This document shows, in pieces, positions 7,245-17,511 of a stretch of DNA of 39,177 nt; position 1 is the first letter of the stretch, and each line of letters begins with the position of its first letter. The position numbers and the translations under genes were made by a program. The notes under the pieces were generated by a model. The model worked only from the letters and a program-made list of their open reading frames with translations, searched no databases and was not told where the DNA came from. Source of the DNA: an uncultured Bacteroidota bacterium (lineage in GTDB: Bacteria > Bacteroidota > Bacteroidia > Bacteroidales > F082); NCBI GenBank assembly GCA_913055825.1, contig CAJXKB010000019.1, positions 1 to 39,177 on the forward strand. The letters run 5' to 3'.

Positions 7245-7793
7245 TTGGCACAGAAAAAGAATCAACTTTTCAGCAGTTATAAAGTCTTGCTTTTAAGTGG
7301 GAAAATACTTTTTATGATTGTTTTGGCCGTATTAGTTACGGCTTGTGGTGTTTATTCATTTACAGGGGCTTCCATTCCACCCGGCGCCAAAACCATATCG
7401 GTTCAGTACTTTCCGAACAAGGCTTCTTTGGTAGAGCCTACATTGAGCTCGATTTTCACGAATGCGCTTCGCGATAAATTTACTTCGCAAACCAATTTGC
7501 GCATGGTGGAGAAAAACGGTGACCTCGCCCTGGAAGGAGAAATTACAGATTATAAAACGACACCGGTTGCCATCCAGGCCGACCAAACTTCAGCTCTAAA
7601 CCGCCTGACGATAACCGTTAACGTGCGCTTCACCAACAAACTGGAGCCAAAAAAAGATTTTGAATCTCAATTTTCACAATTTGTGGATTATCCATCTACT
7701 CAAAATTTAAGTGAGGTAAAAGATGATTTACTGAAACAAATTGTAGAAGACCTGGCCGATAATATTTTTAATAAATCGGTGGTAAACTGGTAA
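7245..7793 (+). CDS. lptE: LptE family lipoprotein (LPS assembly)
   Basis: The 182-residue protein fits the Bacteroidota LptE family, the outer-membrane lipoprotein that plugs the LptD barrel during LPS export. After the lipobox LVTACG come YSFTGASIPPGAKTISV and YFPNKA, then TNALRDKF and LALEGEITDYKTTPVAIQ, the usual LptE core. The TTG start at 7245 gives a signal with two lysines before the hydrophobic stretch. The only in-frame ATG (7314) would leave just ten residues before the lipid cysteine and no positive charge, so TTG is preferred. It leads a block with a TPR-like gene, secG, groES and groEL, a synteny seen in many relatives. Confidence 0.82.
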   Translation: MAQKKNQLFSSYKVLLLSGKILFMIVLAVLVTACGVYSFTGASIPPGAKTISVQYFPNKASLVEPTLSSIFTNALRDKFTSQTNLRMVEKNGDLALEGEITDYKTTPVAIQADQTSALNRLTITVNVRFTNKLEPKKDFESQFSQFVDYPSTQNLSEVKDDLLKQIVEDLADNIFNKSVVNW

Positions 7794-7819
7794 TCAAATC
7801 TTTTCCATAAATTCGCAGT

Positions 7820-8659
7820 ATGAATAAAGAACAATTTATCGAATATTTGCAGCAATCCGAAAAGCTAAAGGAGGCCTCACTTTCCGATTTGGTGAATTTG
7901 GTAAAGGATTTTCCATATTGCCAGTCGGCCCGGGTGTTGCTCACGATGAAGTTGTATGTCGATAAAAATGTTCTTTATGATGCTGAGTTGAAAACCACTT
8001 CCATTTATGCCGGAAGCCGGAGGATTCTTAAAAAACACATCGATCGGCTTAACGAATCCACTGTTCGTATTGTGTTGCCCGATGAAGAAAGTGTTGAAAT
8101 AAACAAGCCTGAGGTTAAACCAGTGCAATCGCAGGAAGAGAAAAATATTGAAAAAAAACGAACGGAAACAGTTGACCCGCAAATAGAAAATGCTGTTGAC
8201 AGTTCGTTGGCTGAAAAAACTATTGATGTGAGTACACAGGAATCTTCGGGTCAAAATGTTGAGCCCGAGGCTACAGCCCGATCTTATACCGTTGAGGAAT
8301 TAAAAAAAATGATTGAAGACCGGATTCGGGCGATCGAGGCGGAAAAAAAACAAAAGAAAAAACAAGTACAAAAATCTTCAAAAGCGAGAAGCAATCAGGA
8401 TATTATAGAAGATTTTATTAGAAAAGCACCATCCATTTCACGGCCAAAGAACAGTTTTTACGATCCGGTTGATTATGCAAAGCAAAGTGTAGTTGATCAG
8501 CAAAACATTGTTAGCGAGACACTTGCTAATATTTATATTGATCAGGGGCACTATGAAAAGGCTATCCGTATTTATGAAAAATTAATTTTGAAATTTCCCG
8601 AAAAAAGTACTTACTTTGCAGCCCTTATTAAAAAAGCTGAAAAGAACTTAAAAAATTAA
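7820..8659 (+). CDS. Conserved TPR-like protein of the lptE-secG block
   Basis: This 279-residue protein has three parts. A conserved helical N-terminus (about 1-80) includes LVKDFPYCQSARVLL and ILKKHIDRL. A charged low-complexity middle (about 95-190) is rich in E, K and Q and probably disordered or coiled. A C-terminal TPR-like hairpin follows (about 229-275; SETLANIYIDQGHYEKAIRIYEKLI then FPEKSTYFAALIKKAEKNL). No signal peptide is visible, so it is likely cytoplasmic. It lies 26 bp after lptE and 12 bp before secG, so it is cotranscribed with envelope-export genes. Function is unknown; a scaffold role is a guess from the TPR. Confidence 0.75.
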   Translation: MNKEQFIEYLQQSEKLKEASLSDLVNLVKDFPYCQSARVLLTMKLYVDKNVLYDAELKTTSIYAGSRRILKKHIDRLNESTVRIVLPDEESVEINKPEVKPVQSQEEKNIEKKRTETVDPQIENAVDSSLAEKTIDVSTQESSGQNVEPEATARSYTVEELKKMIEDRIRAIEAEKKQKKKQVQKSSKARSNQDIIEDFIRKAPSISRPKNSFYDPVDYAKQSVVDQQNIVSETLANIYIDQGHYEKAIRIYEKLILKFPEKSTYFAALIKKAEKNLKN

Positions 8660-8671
8660 AGATTTTAGACA

Positions 8672-9037
8672 ATGTATATTTTCATTTCCATACTGATTTT
8701 GATTGTTTGTGTCCTTCTCGGATTGATAGTTTTGGTACAAAATCCTAAAGGAGGCGGATTGGCTGCTAACTTCAGCAGCGGAACACAGTTTATGGGTGCC
8801 CGTCAAACTACCGATTTTCTTGAGAAAGCAACCTGGACACTCGCCGTGGTCCTTTTGGTGCTTAGCCTGACGGCTACGATGATCATCCCGCGAAACGGCG
8901 GTGCAGTTGATCAGCAAAATAGCGAATTACAGAATAAAATTAACAAGGTAAAACAACCTGCGGTTGATTTTACAGCACCCCCCATTCAACAAAATCCCAA
9001 CCAGGCAACACCTGATAAAAAAGGAAAGAAGAAATAG
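8672..9037 (+). CDS. secG: Preprotein translocase subunit SecG
   Basis: The 121-residue protein has the two SecG membrane spans: one at about 1-20 followed by VLVQNPKGGGLAANFSSG, the SecG signature loop, and a second at about 51-71 (WTLAVVLLVLSLTATMII). SecG stimulates protein export through SecYE in the inner membrane. The C-terminal tail (about 75-121) is hydrophilic, Q/K-rich and longer than in E. coli-type SecG ends, which is usual in this phylum. It closes the lptE block and is followed by a strong terminator. Confidence 0.93.
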   Translation: MYIFISILILIVCVLLGLIVLVQNPKGGGLAANFSSGTQFMGARQTTDFLEKATWTLAVVLLVLSLTATMIIPRNGGAVDQQNSELQNKINKVKQPAVDFTAPPIQQNPNQATPDKKGKKK

Positions 9038-9057
9038 TACAACATAATATTTTTATT

Positions 9058-9097
9058 AAAAATGTCAGAATGTCATAAGATTCTGACATTTTTTTTT
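9058..9097 (+). terminator. Intrinsic terminator after secG
   Basis: AATGTCAGAAT (9061-9071) pairs perfectly with ATTCTGACATT (9080-9090) around an 8-nt loop, flanked by A and T runs. This is a classical Rho-independent terminator, usable in both directions, and it separates secG from groES. Confidence 0.9.
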
Positions 9098-9170
9098 GCA
9101 ATCTCTTTTGGCATAAAATATGACAGCACTAAGGCAGTTCAAAATATATAACGATTAAAGCATTAAGAAT

Positions 9171-9449
9171 ATGGGAAAATTGAACATTAAACCGCTGGGC
9201 GACAGAGTTGTTGTTGAACCCGCCCCGGCAGAAGAAAAAACTGCCACAGGAATTATTATTCCTGACACGGCTAAAGAAAAACCACAGAAAGGAACAGTAG
9301 TGGCGATTCCGGACCCTGATAAGGATAGCAAAATCAGTGTAAAGGTGGGCGACTCGGTGTTATATGCCAAGTATGCCGGAACAGAAATTTCCATTGGTGA
9401 TAAAGATTATCTGATCATGCCTGAATCGGATATTTTAGCTGTCATATAA
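9171..9449 (+). CDS. groS: Co-chaperonin GroES
   Basis: The 92-residue protein is normal GroES length. [37 protein letters not shown] carries the N-terminal signature and the mobile loop (about 17-32) that docks on Gro[14 protein letters not shown] and the final [13 protein letters not shown] match the barrel end. It caps GroEL and closes the folding chamber. groEL starts 46 bp downstream, so the two are cotranscribed. Neither a CIRCE element nor a clear TAnnTTTG box is seen upstream, so the heat control of this operon is not apparent from sequence. Confidence 0.97.
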   Translation: MGKLNIKPLGDRVVVEPAPAEEKTATGIIIPDTAKEKPQKGTVVAIPDPDKDSKISVKVGDSVLYAKYAGTEISIGDKDYLIMPESDILAVI

Positions 9450-9471
9450 CAGGTTATTTAGAAATTATTAA

Positions 9472-11139
<1,668 letters not shown>

Positions 11140-11155
11140 AATTATTAACTATGAT

Positions 11156-11190
11156 AAAAAAAGGTTGTTCCGTAAGGGGCAACCTTTTTT
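11156..11190 (+). terminator. Intrinsic terminator after groEL
   Basis: GGTTGTTCC (11163-11171) pairs with GGGGCAACC (11176-11184) using two G-T pairs around a 4-nt loop, flanked by an A run before and a T run after. The next promoter box begins only 8 bases beyond the structure. Confidence 0.88.
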
Positions 11191-11197
11191 CTTTTCC

Positions 11198-11205
11198 TAT
11201 TTTTG
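11198..11205 (+). promoter_or_regulatory. -7 box of the tatD-like gene
   Basis: TATTTTTG matches TAnnTTTG and ends only 4 nt before the ATG at 11210, so transcription should begin at or next to the start codon. Confidence 0.5.
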
Positions 11206-11209
11206 CCAA

Positions 11210-11977
11210 ATGTTTTTGACAGATACACACACACATCTCTATGTTGAGGAATTTGATACAGATCGGTATCAGGTTGTTAAAAATGCGATTGATGCAGGAG
11301 TAAAAAGGATGCTTTTACCTAATATAGACAGCAGTACGCTGAAAGCGTTGAATGATATAAGCACTACTTTTCCTAATAATTGTTTTCCCATGATGGGTTT
11401 GCACCCTACCTCGGTAAAACCGGACTACGAAAAGGAGTTGGCAGTGGTTGAAGAGGAGTTGGCTTTACATAATTATTGTGGTGTGGGCGAAATAGGTATT
11501 GATTTATATTGGGATGAAACTTTTCGGGAACAACAAACCGACGCTTTTCGCAGGCAGCTGCAATGGGCCAAAAAGTACTGCCTTGGGGTTTCAATACATA
11601 CCAGGAACGCTTTTGAACTGACATATCAAATTGTTACAGAGGAGCTCACAGAAGATTTAAAAGGTGTTTTCCACTGTTTTACAGGAAGCCTCGCTGATGC
11701 CAAAAAAGTTATGGATGTGGGTTTCAAAATTGGAATAGGAGGGATTGTTACCTTTAAAAACAGCGCGTTGGCCGAAGTTGTAAAACAACTCCCTTTAGAC
11801 TGGATTGTATTGGAAACCGATGCTCCTTATTTAACACCAGTTCCTTTTCGTGGTAAAAGAAACCAGAGTGCTTACATTAAATATATTGCTGAGAAAGTGG
11901 CTGCTATAAAAAAAAGAAGAGTGGACGAAGTGACCGAATTAACCAATAAAAGTGCAGAAGAGGTGTTTTCAATTTAA
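11210..11977 (+). CDS. TatD family metal-dependent hydrolase/DNase
   Basis: The 255-residue protein is a TIM-barrel metallohydrolase. Metal ligands are visible in DTHTHLY near the N-terminus, GEIGIDLYW, SIHTRNA, HCFTGS and LETDAPYLTP, in the order of the TatD/YcfH family. Such enzymes act as 3'-5' DNA exonucleases or D-aminoacyl/oligonucleotide hydrolases. I start the gene at the ATG giving MFLTDTHTHL; a longer frame upstream runs through the groEL terminator and is not credible. The asparaginase gene begins 11 bp after the stop, so both are likely on one transcript. Confidence 0.9.
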   Translation: MFLTDTHTHLYVEEFDTDRYQVVKNAIDAGVKRMLLPNIDSSTLKALNDISTTFPNNCFPMMGLHPTSVKPDYEKELAVVEEELALHNYCGVGEIGIDLYWDETFREQQTDAFRRQLQWAKKYCLGVSIHTRNAFELTYQIVTEELTEDLKGVFHCFTGSLADAKKVMDVGFKIGIGGIVTFKNSALAEVVKQLPLDWIVLETDAPYLTPVPFRGKRNQSAYIKYIAEKVAAIKKRRVDEVTELTNKSAEEVFSI

Positions 11978-11988
11978 CTAGAATAAAC

Positions 11989-13020
11989 ATGGACGAACAA
12001 ATCAGCATTCTCATTATTTATACGGGTGGTACCATAGGAATGATAAAAAATCCTGAGACAGGTAGCCTTCAGCCTTTTAATTTTGAGGGAATTTATGACC
12101 AGATCCCTGAATTAAAGCGGTTCAATTATAAACTTGAATTTCATTGTTTCGACCCATTAATCGACTCCAGCGATATGCATCCTACCCATTGGGTGCAACT
12201 GGCCGACATCATTGAAAAAAATTACGCTTCCTTTGATGGGTTTGTTGTGTTACATGGTTCCGATACTATGGCCTATACTGCTTCCGCATTGAGTTTTATG
12301 TTGGAAAATTTGAATAAACCGGTCATTTTTACCGGTTCGCAACTTCCTTTGGGCGTTTTACGTACCGATGGCCGCGAAAATTTTATCACAGCTATTGAGT
12401 TGGCTGCCTCCCGTGAGGATAACACGCCAATAGTTCCCGAAGTCTGTATTTATTTCGAAAATCAGCTTATGCGGGCCAACCGTACAGTTAAATATAATGC
12501 GGAGAATTTTAACGCTTTCGTCTCGCCCAATTATCCTGTGCTGGCCGAAGCCGGCGTTTATTTAAAATTTGACCGGCACCATATTTTAAAACCCAATTTC
12601 AAAAACCTGAAAGTACACCGGGCTTTGGACAGGCGGGTGGGCATTTTAAAGATTTTTCCCGGAATTACGCGTGAATATGTCCATGCTATTATACATGAAG
12701 CCGGTTTACGGGCCATAGTGCTGGAAACTTTCGGATCGGGTAATGCCCCTACCGATGGTTGGTTTTTGGAAGAAATAAAACACGCTGTTGACCACGGGCT
12801 GGCAGTGGTAAATGTTTCACAATGCCCTGCCGGAGCTGTTGATCAAGGGAAATATGATACGTCGCTGGCATTAAAAAATATCGGAGTTTTAAGTGGATTT
12901 GATTCTACTACGGAGGCTATGCTGACCAAGCTAATGTTTTTATTGGGGCAAAACATGGAAGAAACAAAATTTAGAGAGAATCTGAATACCCCGATTCGGG
13001 GAGAAATATCCGCTGATTAA
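11989..13020 (+). CDS. ansA: Type I L-asparaginase
   Basis: The 343-residue enzyme would hydrolyse L-asparagine to aspartate and ammonia. YTGGTIGMI at about 11-19 carries the first catalytic Thr, and VVLHGSDTMAYTASALSFML (about 83-102) the second Thr-Asp pair with the downstream Lys region. ETFGSGNAPTDGW lies in the C-terminal domain. There is no signal peptide, so it is the cytoplasmic type I enzyme rather than the exported high-affinity type II. It is 11 bp behind the tatD-like gene and is followed by a tRNA gene. Confidence 0.92.
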   Translation: MDEQISILIIYTGGTIGMIKNPETGSLQPFNFEGIYDQIPELKRFNYKLEFHCFDPLIDSSDMHPTHWVQLADIIEKNYASFDGFVVLHGSDTMAYTASALSFMLENLNKPVIFTGSQLPLGVLRTDGRENFITAIELAASREDNTPIVPEVCIYFENQLMRANRTVKYNAENFNAFVSPNYPVLAEAGVYLKFDRHHILKPNFKNLKVHRALDRRVGILKIFPGITREYVHAIIHEAGLRAIVLETFGSGNAPTDGWFLEEIKHAVDHGLAVVNVSQCPAGAVDQGKYDTSLALKNIGVLSGFDSTTEAMLTKLMFLLGQNMEETKFRENLNTPIRGEISAD

Positions 13021-13031
13021 GAATATTTTTA

Positions 13032-13039
13032 TACTTTTG
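13032..13039 (+). promoter_or_regulatory. -7 box of tRNA-Ser
   Basis: TACTTTTG matches TAnnTTTG and ends 17 nt before the first base of the tRNA. Confidence 0.45.
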
Positions 13040-13056
13040 GCGTCTTAAAAACAATA

Positions 13057-13145
<89 letters not shown>

Positions 13146-13209
13146 AAGAAAAAAAACTGGCTATTTTGTGTGTATATATGAAAGCCAGATTAATTTAATA
13201 ATAAATCAG

Positions 13210-13239
13210 TTTGTTAATCAAATTTAATTTTTACTTTTG
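13210..13239 (+). promoter_or_regulatory. Promoter of the exbB-exbD operon
   Basis: TTTG (13210-13213) and TACTTTTG (13232-13239) are separated by 18 bp, a good -33/-7 pair for Bacteroidota. The exbB ATG is 47 nt downstream. Confidence 0.55.
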
Positions 13240-13286
13240 TACCCAATCAAAAAATGTAAAATCGTATTAATCAATTTTTAATCATC

Positions 13287-14111
13287 ATGAAAAAATTAAT
13301 TGCATTATTTTCAATTGCTGCCCTCTTAAGTTTTGGGTTTTCCAACCTGGTATTTGCCCAGGATGCTGCAGCGAATGATCAAGCCGTTGTAACTAACGAT
13401 TCAAGCGCTGTTACCAATGACTCAACCGCAGCCGATACTACTGCTGTAGCTGCTGCCACTGCTGCTCCTGCACAACCTAAATCTTTCCACCAGGTTCTGA
13501 AAGAGAAATTTATCGAAGGTGGTCCCGGGTTTATGGGCGTTATTTTGTTAACCCTTATTTTTGGTTTGGCTATCGCCATTGAACGTATTATTTATTTAAG
13601 TATGGCTTCCATTAATTCTAAAAAGTTGTTGAAAAATGTGGAAGAAGCGTTGAACAATGATAATGTGGATGGTGCCAAAGAAATTTGCCGAAATACACGA
13701 GGCCCTGTGGCTGCTATTTTTGCTGAAGGCCTCAACCGTTATGACAATGGGCTGGAAGATGTGGAAAAATCAATCATTTCTTATGGTAGCGTAGTTACAG
13801 GCCGTTTGGAAAGTGGTGTTAGCTGGATTTCTTTATTTATTGCATTGGCCCCTATGCTTGGTTTTATGGGGACTGTAGTTGGTATGATCAAGGCTTTTGA
13901 CGATATTGCTGTTGCAGGAGATATTAGTCCCGCAGTTGTTGCCGGAGGTATTAAGATAGCGCTGTTGACAACCGTATTCGGTTTGATTGTTGCTGTTATT
14001 CTTCAGGTTTTCTACAATTACATCATTTCTAAAATTGACAGCTTGGTAAACGATATGGAAGATACTTCCATTGCATTTATTGACCTTGTGGCTCAACATT
14101 ACAAAAAATAA
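13287..14111 (+). CDS. exbB: ExbB/TolQ/MotA-type proton channel protein
   Basis: The 274-residue membrane protein would form the proton channel that energises TonB-like transport together with ExbD. An N-terminal signal-like segment (1-24, ending VFAQ) is followed by a low-complexity linker rich in A, T, D and N (about 25-65), unusual compared with enterobacterial ExbB. The MotA/TolQ/ExbB domain follows: a span at about 77-96, a cytoplasmic helical part, and the signature stretch FIALAPMLGFMGTVVGMIKAFD (about 187-208) running into the last spans. It leads an operon with a small membrane protein and two ExbD genes, spaced by 1-10 bp. No tonB is in view. Confidence 0.9.
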   Translation: MKKLIALFSIAALLSFGFSNLVFAQDAAANDQAVVTNDSSAVTNDSTAADTTAVAAATAAPAQPKSFHQVLKEKFIEGGPGFMGVILLTLIFGLAIAIERIIYLSMASINSKKLLKNVEEALNNDNVDGAKEICRNTRGPVAAIFAEGLNRYDNGLEDVEKSIISYGSVVTGRLESGVSWISLFIALAPMLGFMGTVVGMIKAFDDIAVAGDISPAVVAGGIKIALLTTVFGLIVAVILQVFYNYIISKIDSLVNDMEDTSIAFIDLVAQHYKK

Positions 14112-14117
14112 GCTGCC

Positions 14118-14534
14118 ATGAAAGATAAAGTAGCAAATTTCACCCGTTGGATACTGTACGTGCTGTTAATTTTGTCAGCAGTGCCGGGGATTTTATTCTA
14201 CCTTGGCGCCATAAGTACAGATGCGTTCCTTAATTGGGGTAAATTCTTACTGGTACTGGGTGTGGCTGTCATAATTATTGCACCATTGTTCACCATTCTG
14301 GTAAACCCCAAGAATCTAATTAAAATGCTGTTAAGCGTTGTATTGCTGGTCGTTGTGTTGGTAGTTGCTTATGGCTTAGCCACCAATCAATTATCAGCAC
14401 TCCAATTGGAAAAATACCACATTACTGCCGAAACTTCCAAATTAGTAGGTATGGGCTTGTATGCAACGTATATTTCTTTTGGATTGTCAATACTTGCTAT
14501 CCTGTATTCAGGAGTTGTAAAATTATTTAAATAA
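14118..14534 (+). CDS. Small membrane protein of the exbB-exbD operon
   Basis: The 138-residue protein has four predicted transmembrane segments (about 9-31, 41-63, 69-88 and 112-134) with short loops, and no recognisable catalytic motif. It lies between exbB (6 bp before) and exbD (10 bp after) on the same strand, so it should be made with the proton-channel proteins and may be an accessory subunit. I do not recognise a named family; the function is open. Confidence 0.75.
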   Translation: MKDKVANFTRWILYVLLILSAVPGILFYLGAISTDAFLNWGKFLLVLGVAVIIIAPLFTILVNPKNLIKMLLSVVLLVVVLVVAYGLATNQLSALQLEKYHITAETSKLVGMGLYATYISFGLSILAILYSGVVKLFK

Positions 14535-14544
14535 ATAACAAATT

Positions 14545-15123
14545 ATGGCTAAAAGAGCAGCACCAGAAATTAATGCCGGGTCAATGGCGGATATCGCCTT
14601 TCTTTTATTGATTTTTTTCCTGGTTACCACAACCATGGATGTTGATACCGGTATCACCAGGAAGCTGCCCCCGCCTGTTGAGAATAAGAATGAAAATGTG
14701 GATGTTAAAGACCGAAATGTACTTAAAGTCCTCATTAACAGCCACGATCTTTTATTAGTTAATGGTAAACCGGGTAATGTTTCAAACCTGGCTGAAAAAG
14801 TAAAAGATTTTATGGCTATTCATCTCAATAATAAGGCTTATCCCGAGGTACAGGAAAAATATATACCTGAATTAGGTAAAAAAGTACTGATGACCAAAGG
14901 GATTATTTCTTTGAAAAACGACAGGGGAACTTCTTACGAAATGTATATTAAAGTTCAAAATGAACTGGCACGTGCCTTTAATGATATGAAGGACGAACAA
15001 TCGCTGAAATATTATGGCATAAAATACGATCAGCTGATGGATGATAAGAAAGTTAAGATCATCAATAAACTGGTTCCTGTTCGTGTTTCAGAGGCTGAGC
15101 CTGAAAATGTAGGAGGACAATAG
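14545..15123 (+). CDS. exbD: ExbD/TolR family biopolymer transport protein (first copy)
   Basis: The 192-residue protein has one N-terminal membrane helix, SMADIAFLLLIFFLVTTT, containing the conserved Asp (about D16) used in proton flow through ExbB/ExbD complexes. The long periplasmic domain (about 35-192) is larger than that of ordinary ExbD (about 140 residues) and contains an insertion around 75-115 rich in K and N. It is followed by a second exbD-like gene after a single base, which suggests translational coupling and a hetero-ExbD complex. Confidence 0.9.
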   Translation: MAKRAAPEINAGSMADIAFLLLIFFLVTTTMDVDTGITRKLPPPVENKNENVDVKDRNVLKVLINSHDLLLVNGKPGNVSNLAEKVKDFMAIHLNNKAYPEVQEKYIPELGKKVLMTKGIISLKNDRGTSYEMYIKVQNELARAFNDMKDEQSLKYYGIKYDQLMDDKKVKIINKLVPVRVSEAEPENVGGQ

Positions 15124-15124
15124 T

Positions 15125-15589
15125 ATGGCAAAATTTAAAACAGAAAGGACAAAAGGTTCATCAGCTATCAATACGTCTTCATTACCTGATATTATCTTTA
15201 TGCTGTTATTCTTTTTCATGGTAACAACTACCATGCGTGAGAATACATTATTGGTAAGGGTAAAGTTGCCGGAAGCTACTGAGGTTCAAAAATTGGAAAA
15301 AAAGTCGTTGGTTAGTTATATTTATATTGGTGAACCGGTTAATCAAACACTTTATGGAAATAATTCGCGTATTCAGCTTAACGATGCTTATGCAACAGTA
15401 GGTGATATCCAGCAGTTTGTAGTCAAAGAGCGCCAGGCACGTAACGAAGCCGACCGTAAGTTGCTTACCACTTCTTTAAAAGTTGATATGAATACCAAAA
15501 TGGGAATTGTGACGGATGTTAAGCAGCAGTTGCGTAAAGCAAATGCACTTAAGATTAATTATTCTACCCGAAAGGTTATACGTAAGTAA
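15125..15589 (+). CDS. exbD: ExbD/TolR family biopolymer transport protein (second copy)
   Basis: The 154-residue protein repeats the ExbD layout: a charged cytoplasmic N-terminus, a membrane helix LPDIIFMLLFFFMVTTTM with the conserved Asp near residue 22, and a compact periplasmic domain ending in KVIRK. It is more typical in length than the preceding copy and differs in sequence, so the pair is not a recent duplication. It closes the operon; a terminator follows. Confidence 0.9.
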   Translation: MAKFKTERTKGSSAINTSSLPDIIFMLLFFFMVTTTMRENTLLVRVKLPEATEVQKLEKKSLVSYIYIGEPVNQTLYGNNSRIQLNDAYATVGDIQQFVVKERQARNEADRKLLTTSLKVDMNTKMGIVTDVKQQLRKANALKINYSTRKVIRK

Positions 15590-15609
15590 ACTTTGTATCA
15601 TAATGAAAC

Positions 15610-15653
15610 AAAAAAGGCTGCATTCCCTGTTCGTGGGAATCAGCTTTTTTTTT
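15610..15653 (+). terminator. Intrinsic terminator of the exb operon
   Basis: AAAAGGCTGCATTCCC pairs with GGGAATCAGCTTTT with one bulged base, around a short loop, ending in nine Ts. Confidence 0.88.
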
Positions 15654-15796
15654 GATAGTTCCATTTTTTCAAAATCGTAATATCGTTAATCGGTGGTCGA
15701 TGTTCAGAAAATATATAATTTATAGCTTTTTGATAAGTAGTGTTTTTTAAACATGTAAACACTGCCTTAAGAAATGATACCGATGCTTCTTTTTCC

Positions 15797-15804
15797 TAAT
15801 TTTG
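15797..15804 (+). promoter_or_regulatory. -7 box upstream of the cyclophilin gene
   Basis: TAATTTTG matches TAnnTTTG, 27 nt before the ATG. The -33 region is not clear. Confidence 0.45.
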
Positions 15805-15831
15805 CAGCGCTGAATTAATGAATATTTTAGC

Positions 15832-16461
15832 ATGAAAAAAATTGTTTTTGTTTTAAGTCTTATAATAAGCATTCCCCTTATGGCACAAAATTCGAAACCT
15901 GAAACACTTATCATTATCCATACTAAATTTGGAGATATTACAGCTGTCCTTTATAACGATACTCCCCGGCATCGTGATAATTTTATTAAACTGATTAAAG
16001 AAGGATGGTTTAACCAATCTCCCTTTCATCGTGTTATTAAGGATTTTATGATTCAAGGTGGTGGAAATAAAGACGGTCGAAATGATCCTGGCTATACCAT
16101 TCCTGCCGAAATATTGCCCAATCATTTTCATAAGAAAGGAGCTTTAGCCGCAGCTCGCATGGGCGACAATGTTAATCCCCAAAAAGCCTCCAGTGGTTCG
16201 CAATTTTATATTGTTGTAGGGCAAAAAGTTGATGATAAATATCTCGATGCTGTTAGTGCCCGAACCGGCCACGTATTTACCAACGAAGAGCGGGAAACCT
16301 ATAAAACCCTTGGTGGCACACCTCATTTAGACGGCGGATATACCGTTTTTGGTGAAGTGGTTGACGGATTTGATGTGGTAGATAAGATTGATCATGTTCC
16401 TACAGACGCTCACGACAAACCGCTTGAACCTGTTACAATGACAATTACTGTTTTAGAATAG
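15832..16461 (+). CDS. Secreted cyclophilin-type peptidyl-prolyl isomerase
   Basis: The 209-residue protein begins with a signal peptide ([19 protein letters not shown], cleavage near residue 18), so it acts outside the cytoplasm. The cyclophilin core includes [13 protein letters not shown] (about 63-75, with the catalytic Arg in HRV), [12 protein letters not shown] (about 121-132) and [14 protein letters not shown] (about 164-177). An insertion of about 20 residues after VGQ separates the last two motifs, as in many Bacteroidota homologues. It would catalyse proline isomerisation during folding of exported proteins. pheS starts 14 bp downstream. Confidence 0.92.
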   Translation: MKKIVFVLSLIISIPLMAQNSKPETLIIIHTKFGDITAVLYNDTPRHRDNFIKLIKEGWFNQSPFHRVIKDFMIQGGGNKDGRNDPGYTIPAEILPNHFHKKGALAAARMGDNVNPQKASSGSQFYIVVGQKVDDKYLDAVSARTGHVFTNEERETYKTLGGTPHLDGGYTVFGEVVDGFDVVDKIDHVPTDAHDKPLEPVTMTITVLE

Positions 16462-16475
16462 CAAAGAATATCAAG

Positions 16476-17495
16476 ATGAGAAATAAAATAGCTGCTTACT
16501 TAAAAGAAGTTGAAGCTTTTTCTGCTGAGAAGCCGGAGCAACTTGAGGAATTCAGAATCAAGTTTCTAAGCAAAAAAGGATTGATACCGGCTTTATTTGC
16601 CGACTTTAAATTTATTCCTGCAGAGCAGCGAAAAGAAACAGGTAAGCTTATTAATCGGTTAAAAACCGAGGTGCTGGAAAAAATTGTTCAGCTAAAAGAT
16701 ACGATGGACAGCCAAAACGAAGGGGTTGGCAGTGGTTTTGATTTGAGTTTGCCGGCCATGGATCCACTGGGTAGTCGCCATCCTCTTTCCATAGTGCGTA
16801 ATGAAATTATTGATATCTTTTCACGTATCGGCTTTACGGTTTCAGAAGGGCCTGAAATTGAGGATGATTTTCATAATTTCAGTGCTTTGAATTTTCCTGA
16901 AGACCATCCTGCCCGCGATATGCAGGACACTTTTTTTATTGAAAAGAATCCAGACCTTGCTTTGCGTACACATACTTCTTCGGTACAGGTGCGGGTGATG
17001 GAAAATTCGCAACCACCATTGCGGACCATTTCCCCCGGGAGGGTATTTCGTAATGAAGCAATTTCAGCCCGTGCACATTGCATTTTTCATCAGGTTGAAG
17101 GCCTTTATGTGGATGAGGGCGTTTCGTTTACCGATTTAAAACAAACTTTGTTTTATTTTGCACGTGAGCTTTTTGGTGAACATACAAAAATCCGCTTCCG
17201 CCCTTCCTACTTTCCTTTCACCGAGCCATCGGCCGAAATGGACGTTTCCTGTAATATTTGTGGTGGTAAAGGATGCAATATTTGTAAATATACGGGCTGG
17301 GTCGAAATTCTCGGATGTGGCATGGTCGACCCTAATGTATTGAAATCCTGTAATATAGACAGTGAAAAATATACGGGTTTTGCTTTCGGTATGGGAATTG
17401 AGCGCATTACTATGTTGAAATATCAGGTGAACGACTTACGCTTGTTTTTTGAAAACGATTTACGGTTTTTAAATCAATTTAAATCAGCGCGGTAA
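16476..17495 (+). CDS. pheS: Phenylalanine--tRNA ligase alpha subunit
   Basis: The 339-residue protein is full-length PheS. A helical N-terminus (about 1-90) binds tRNA. The class II catalytic core then shows [35 protein letters not shown] (motif 2 region), [16 protein letters not shown] and the motif 3 segment [12 protein letters not shown] near residue 313. It charges tRNA-Phe as a heterotetramer with PheT, which is not encoded next to it here: the gene ends at a terminator and the neighbour is convergent. Separation of pheS and pheT is common in this phylum. Confidence 0.97.
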   Translation: MRNKIAAYLKEVEAFSAEKPEQLEEFRIKFLSKKGLIPALFADFKFIPAEQRKETGKLINRLKTEVLEKIVQLKDTMDSQNEGVGSGFDLSLPAMDPLGSRHPLSIVRNEIIDIFSRIGFTVSEGPEIEDDFHNFSALNFPEDHPARDMQDTFFIEKNPDLALRTHTSSVQVRVMENSQPPLRTISPGRVFRNEAISARAHCIFHQVEGLYVDEGVSFTDLKQTLFYFARELFGEHTKIRFRPSYFPFTEPSAEMDVSCNICGGKGCNICKYTGWVEILGCGMVDPNVLKSCNIDSEKYTGFAFGMGIERITMLKYQVNDLRLFFENDLRFLNQFKSAR

Positions 17496-17511
17496 TAAAA
17501 GTGTGTTAAAC

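Noticed and set aside
9098-9170. CIRCE (HrcA) operator before groES
   Set aside because: AGCACT at 9126-9131 recalls half of the motif, but there is no matching GAGTGCT half at the right distance.
11165-11209. Longer tatD-like start (TatD N-terminus within the groEL terminator)
   Set aside because: The extension runs through the terminator hairpin and the -7 box; the ATG at 11210 gives the usual MFLTDTHTHL start.
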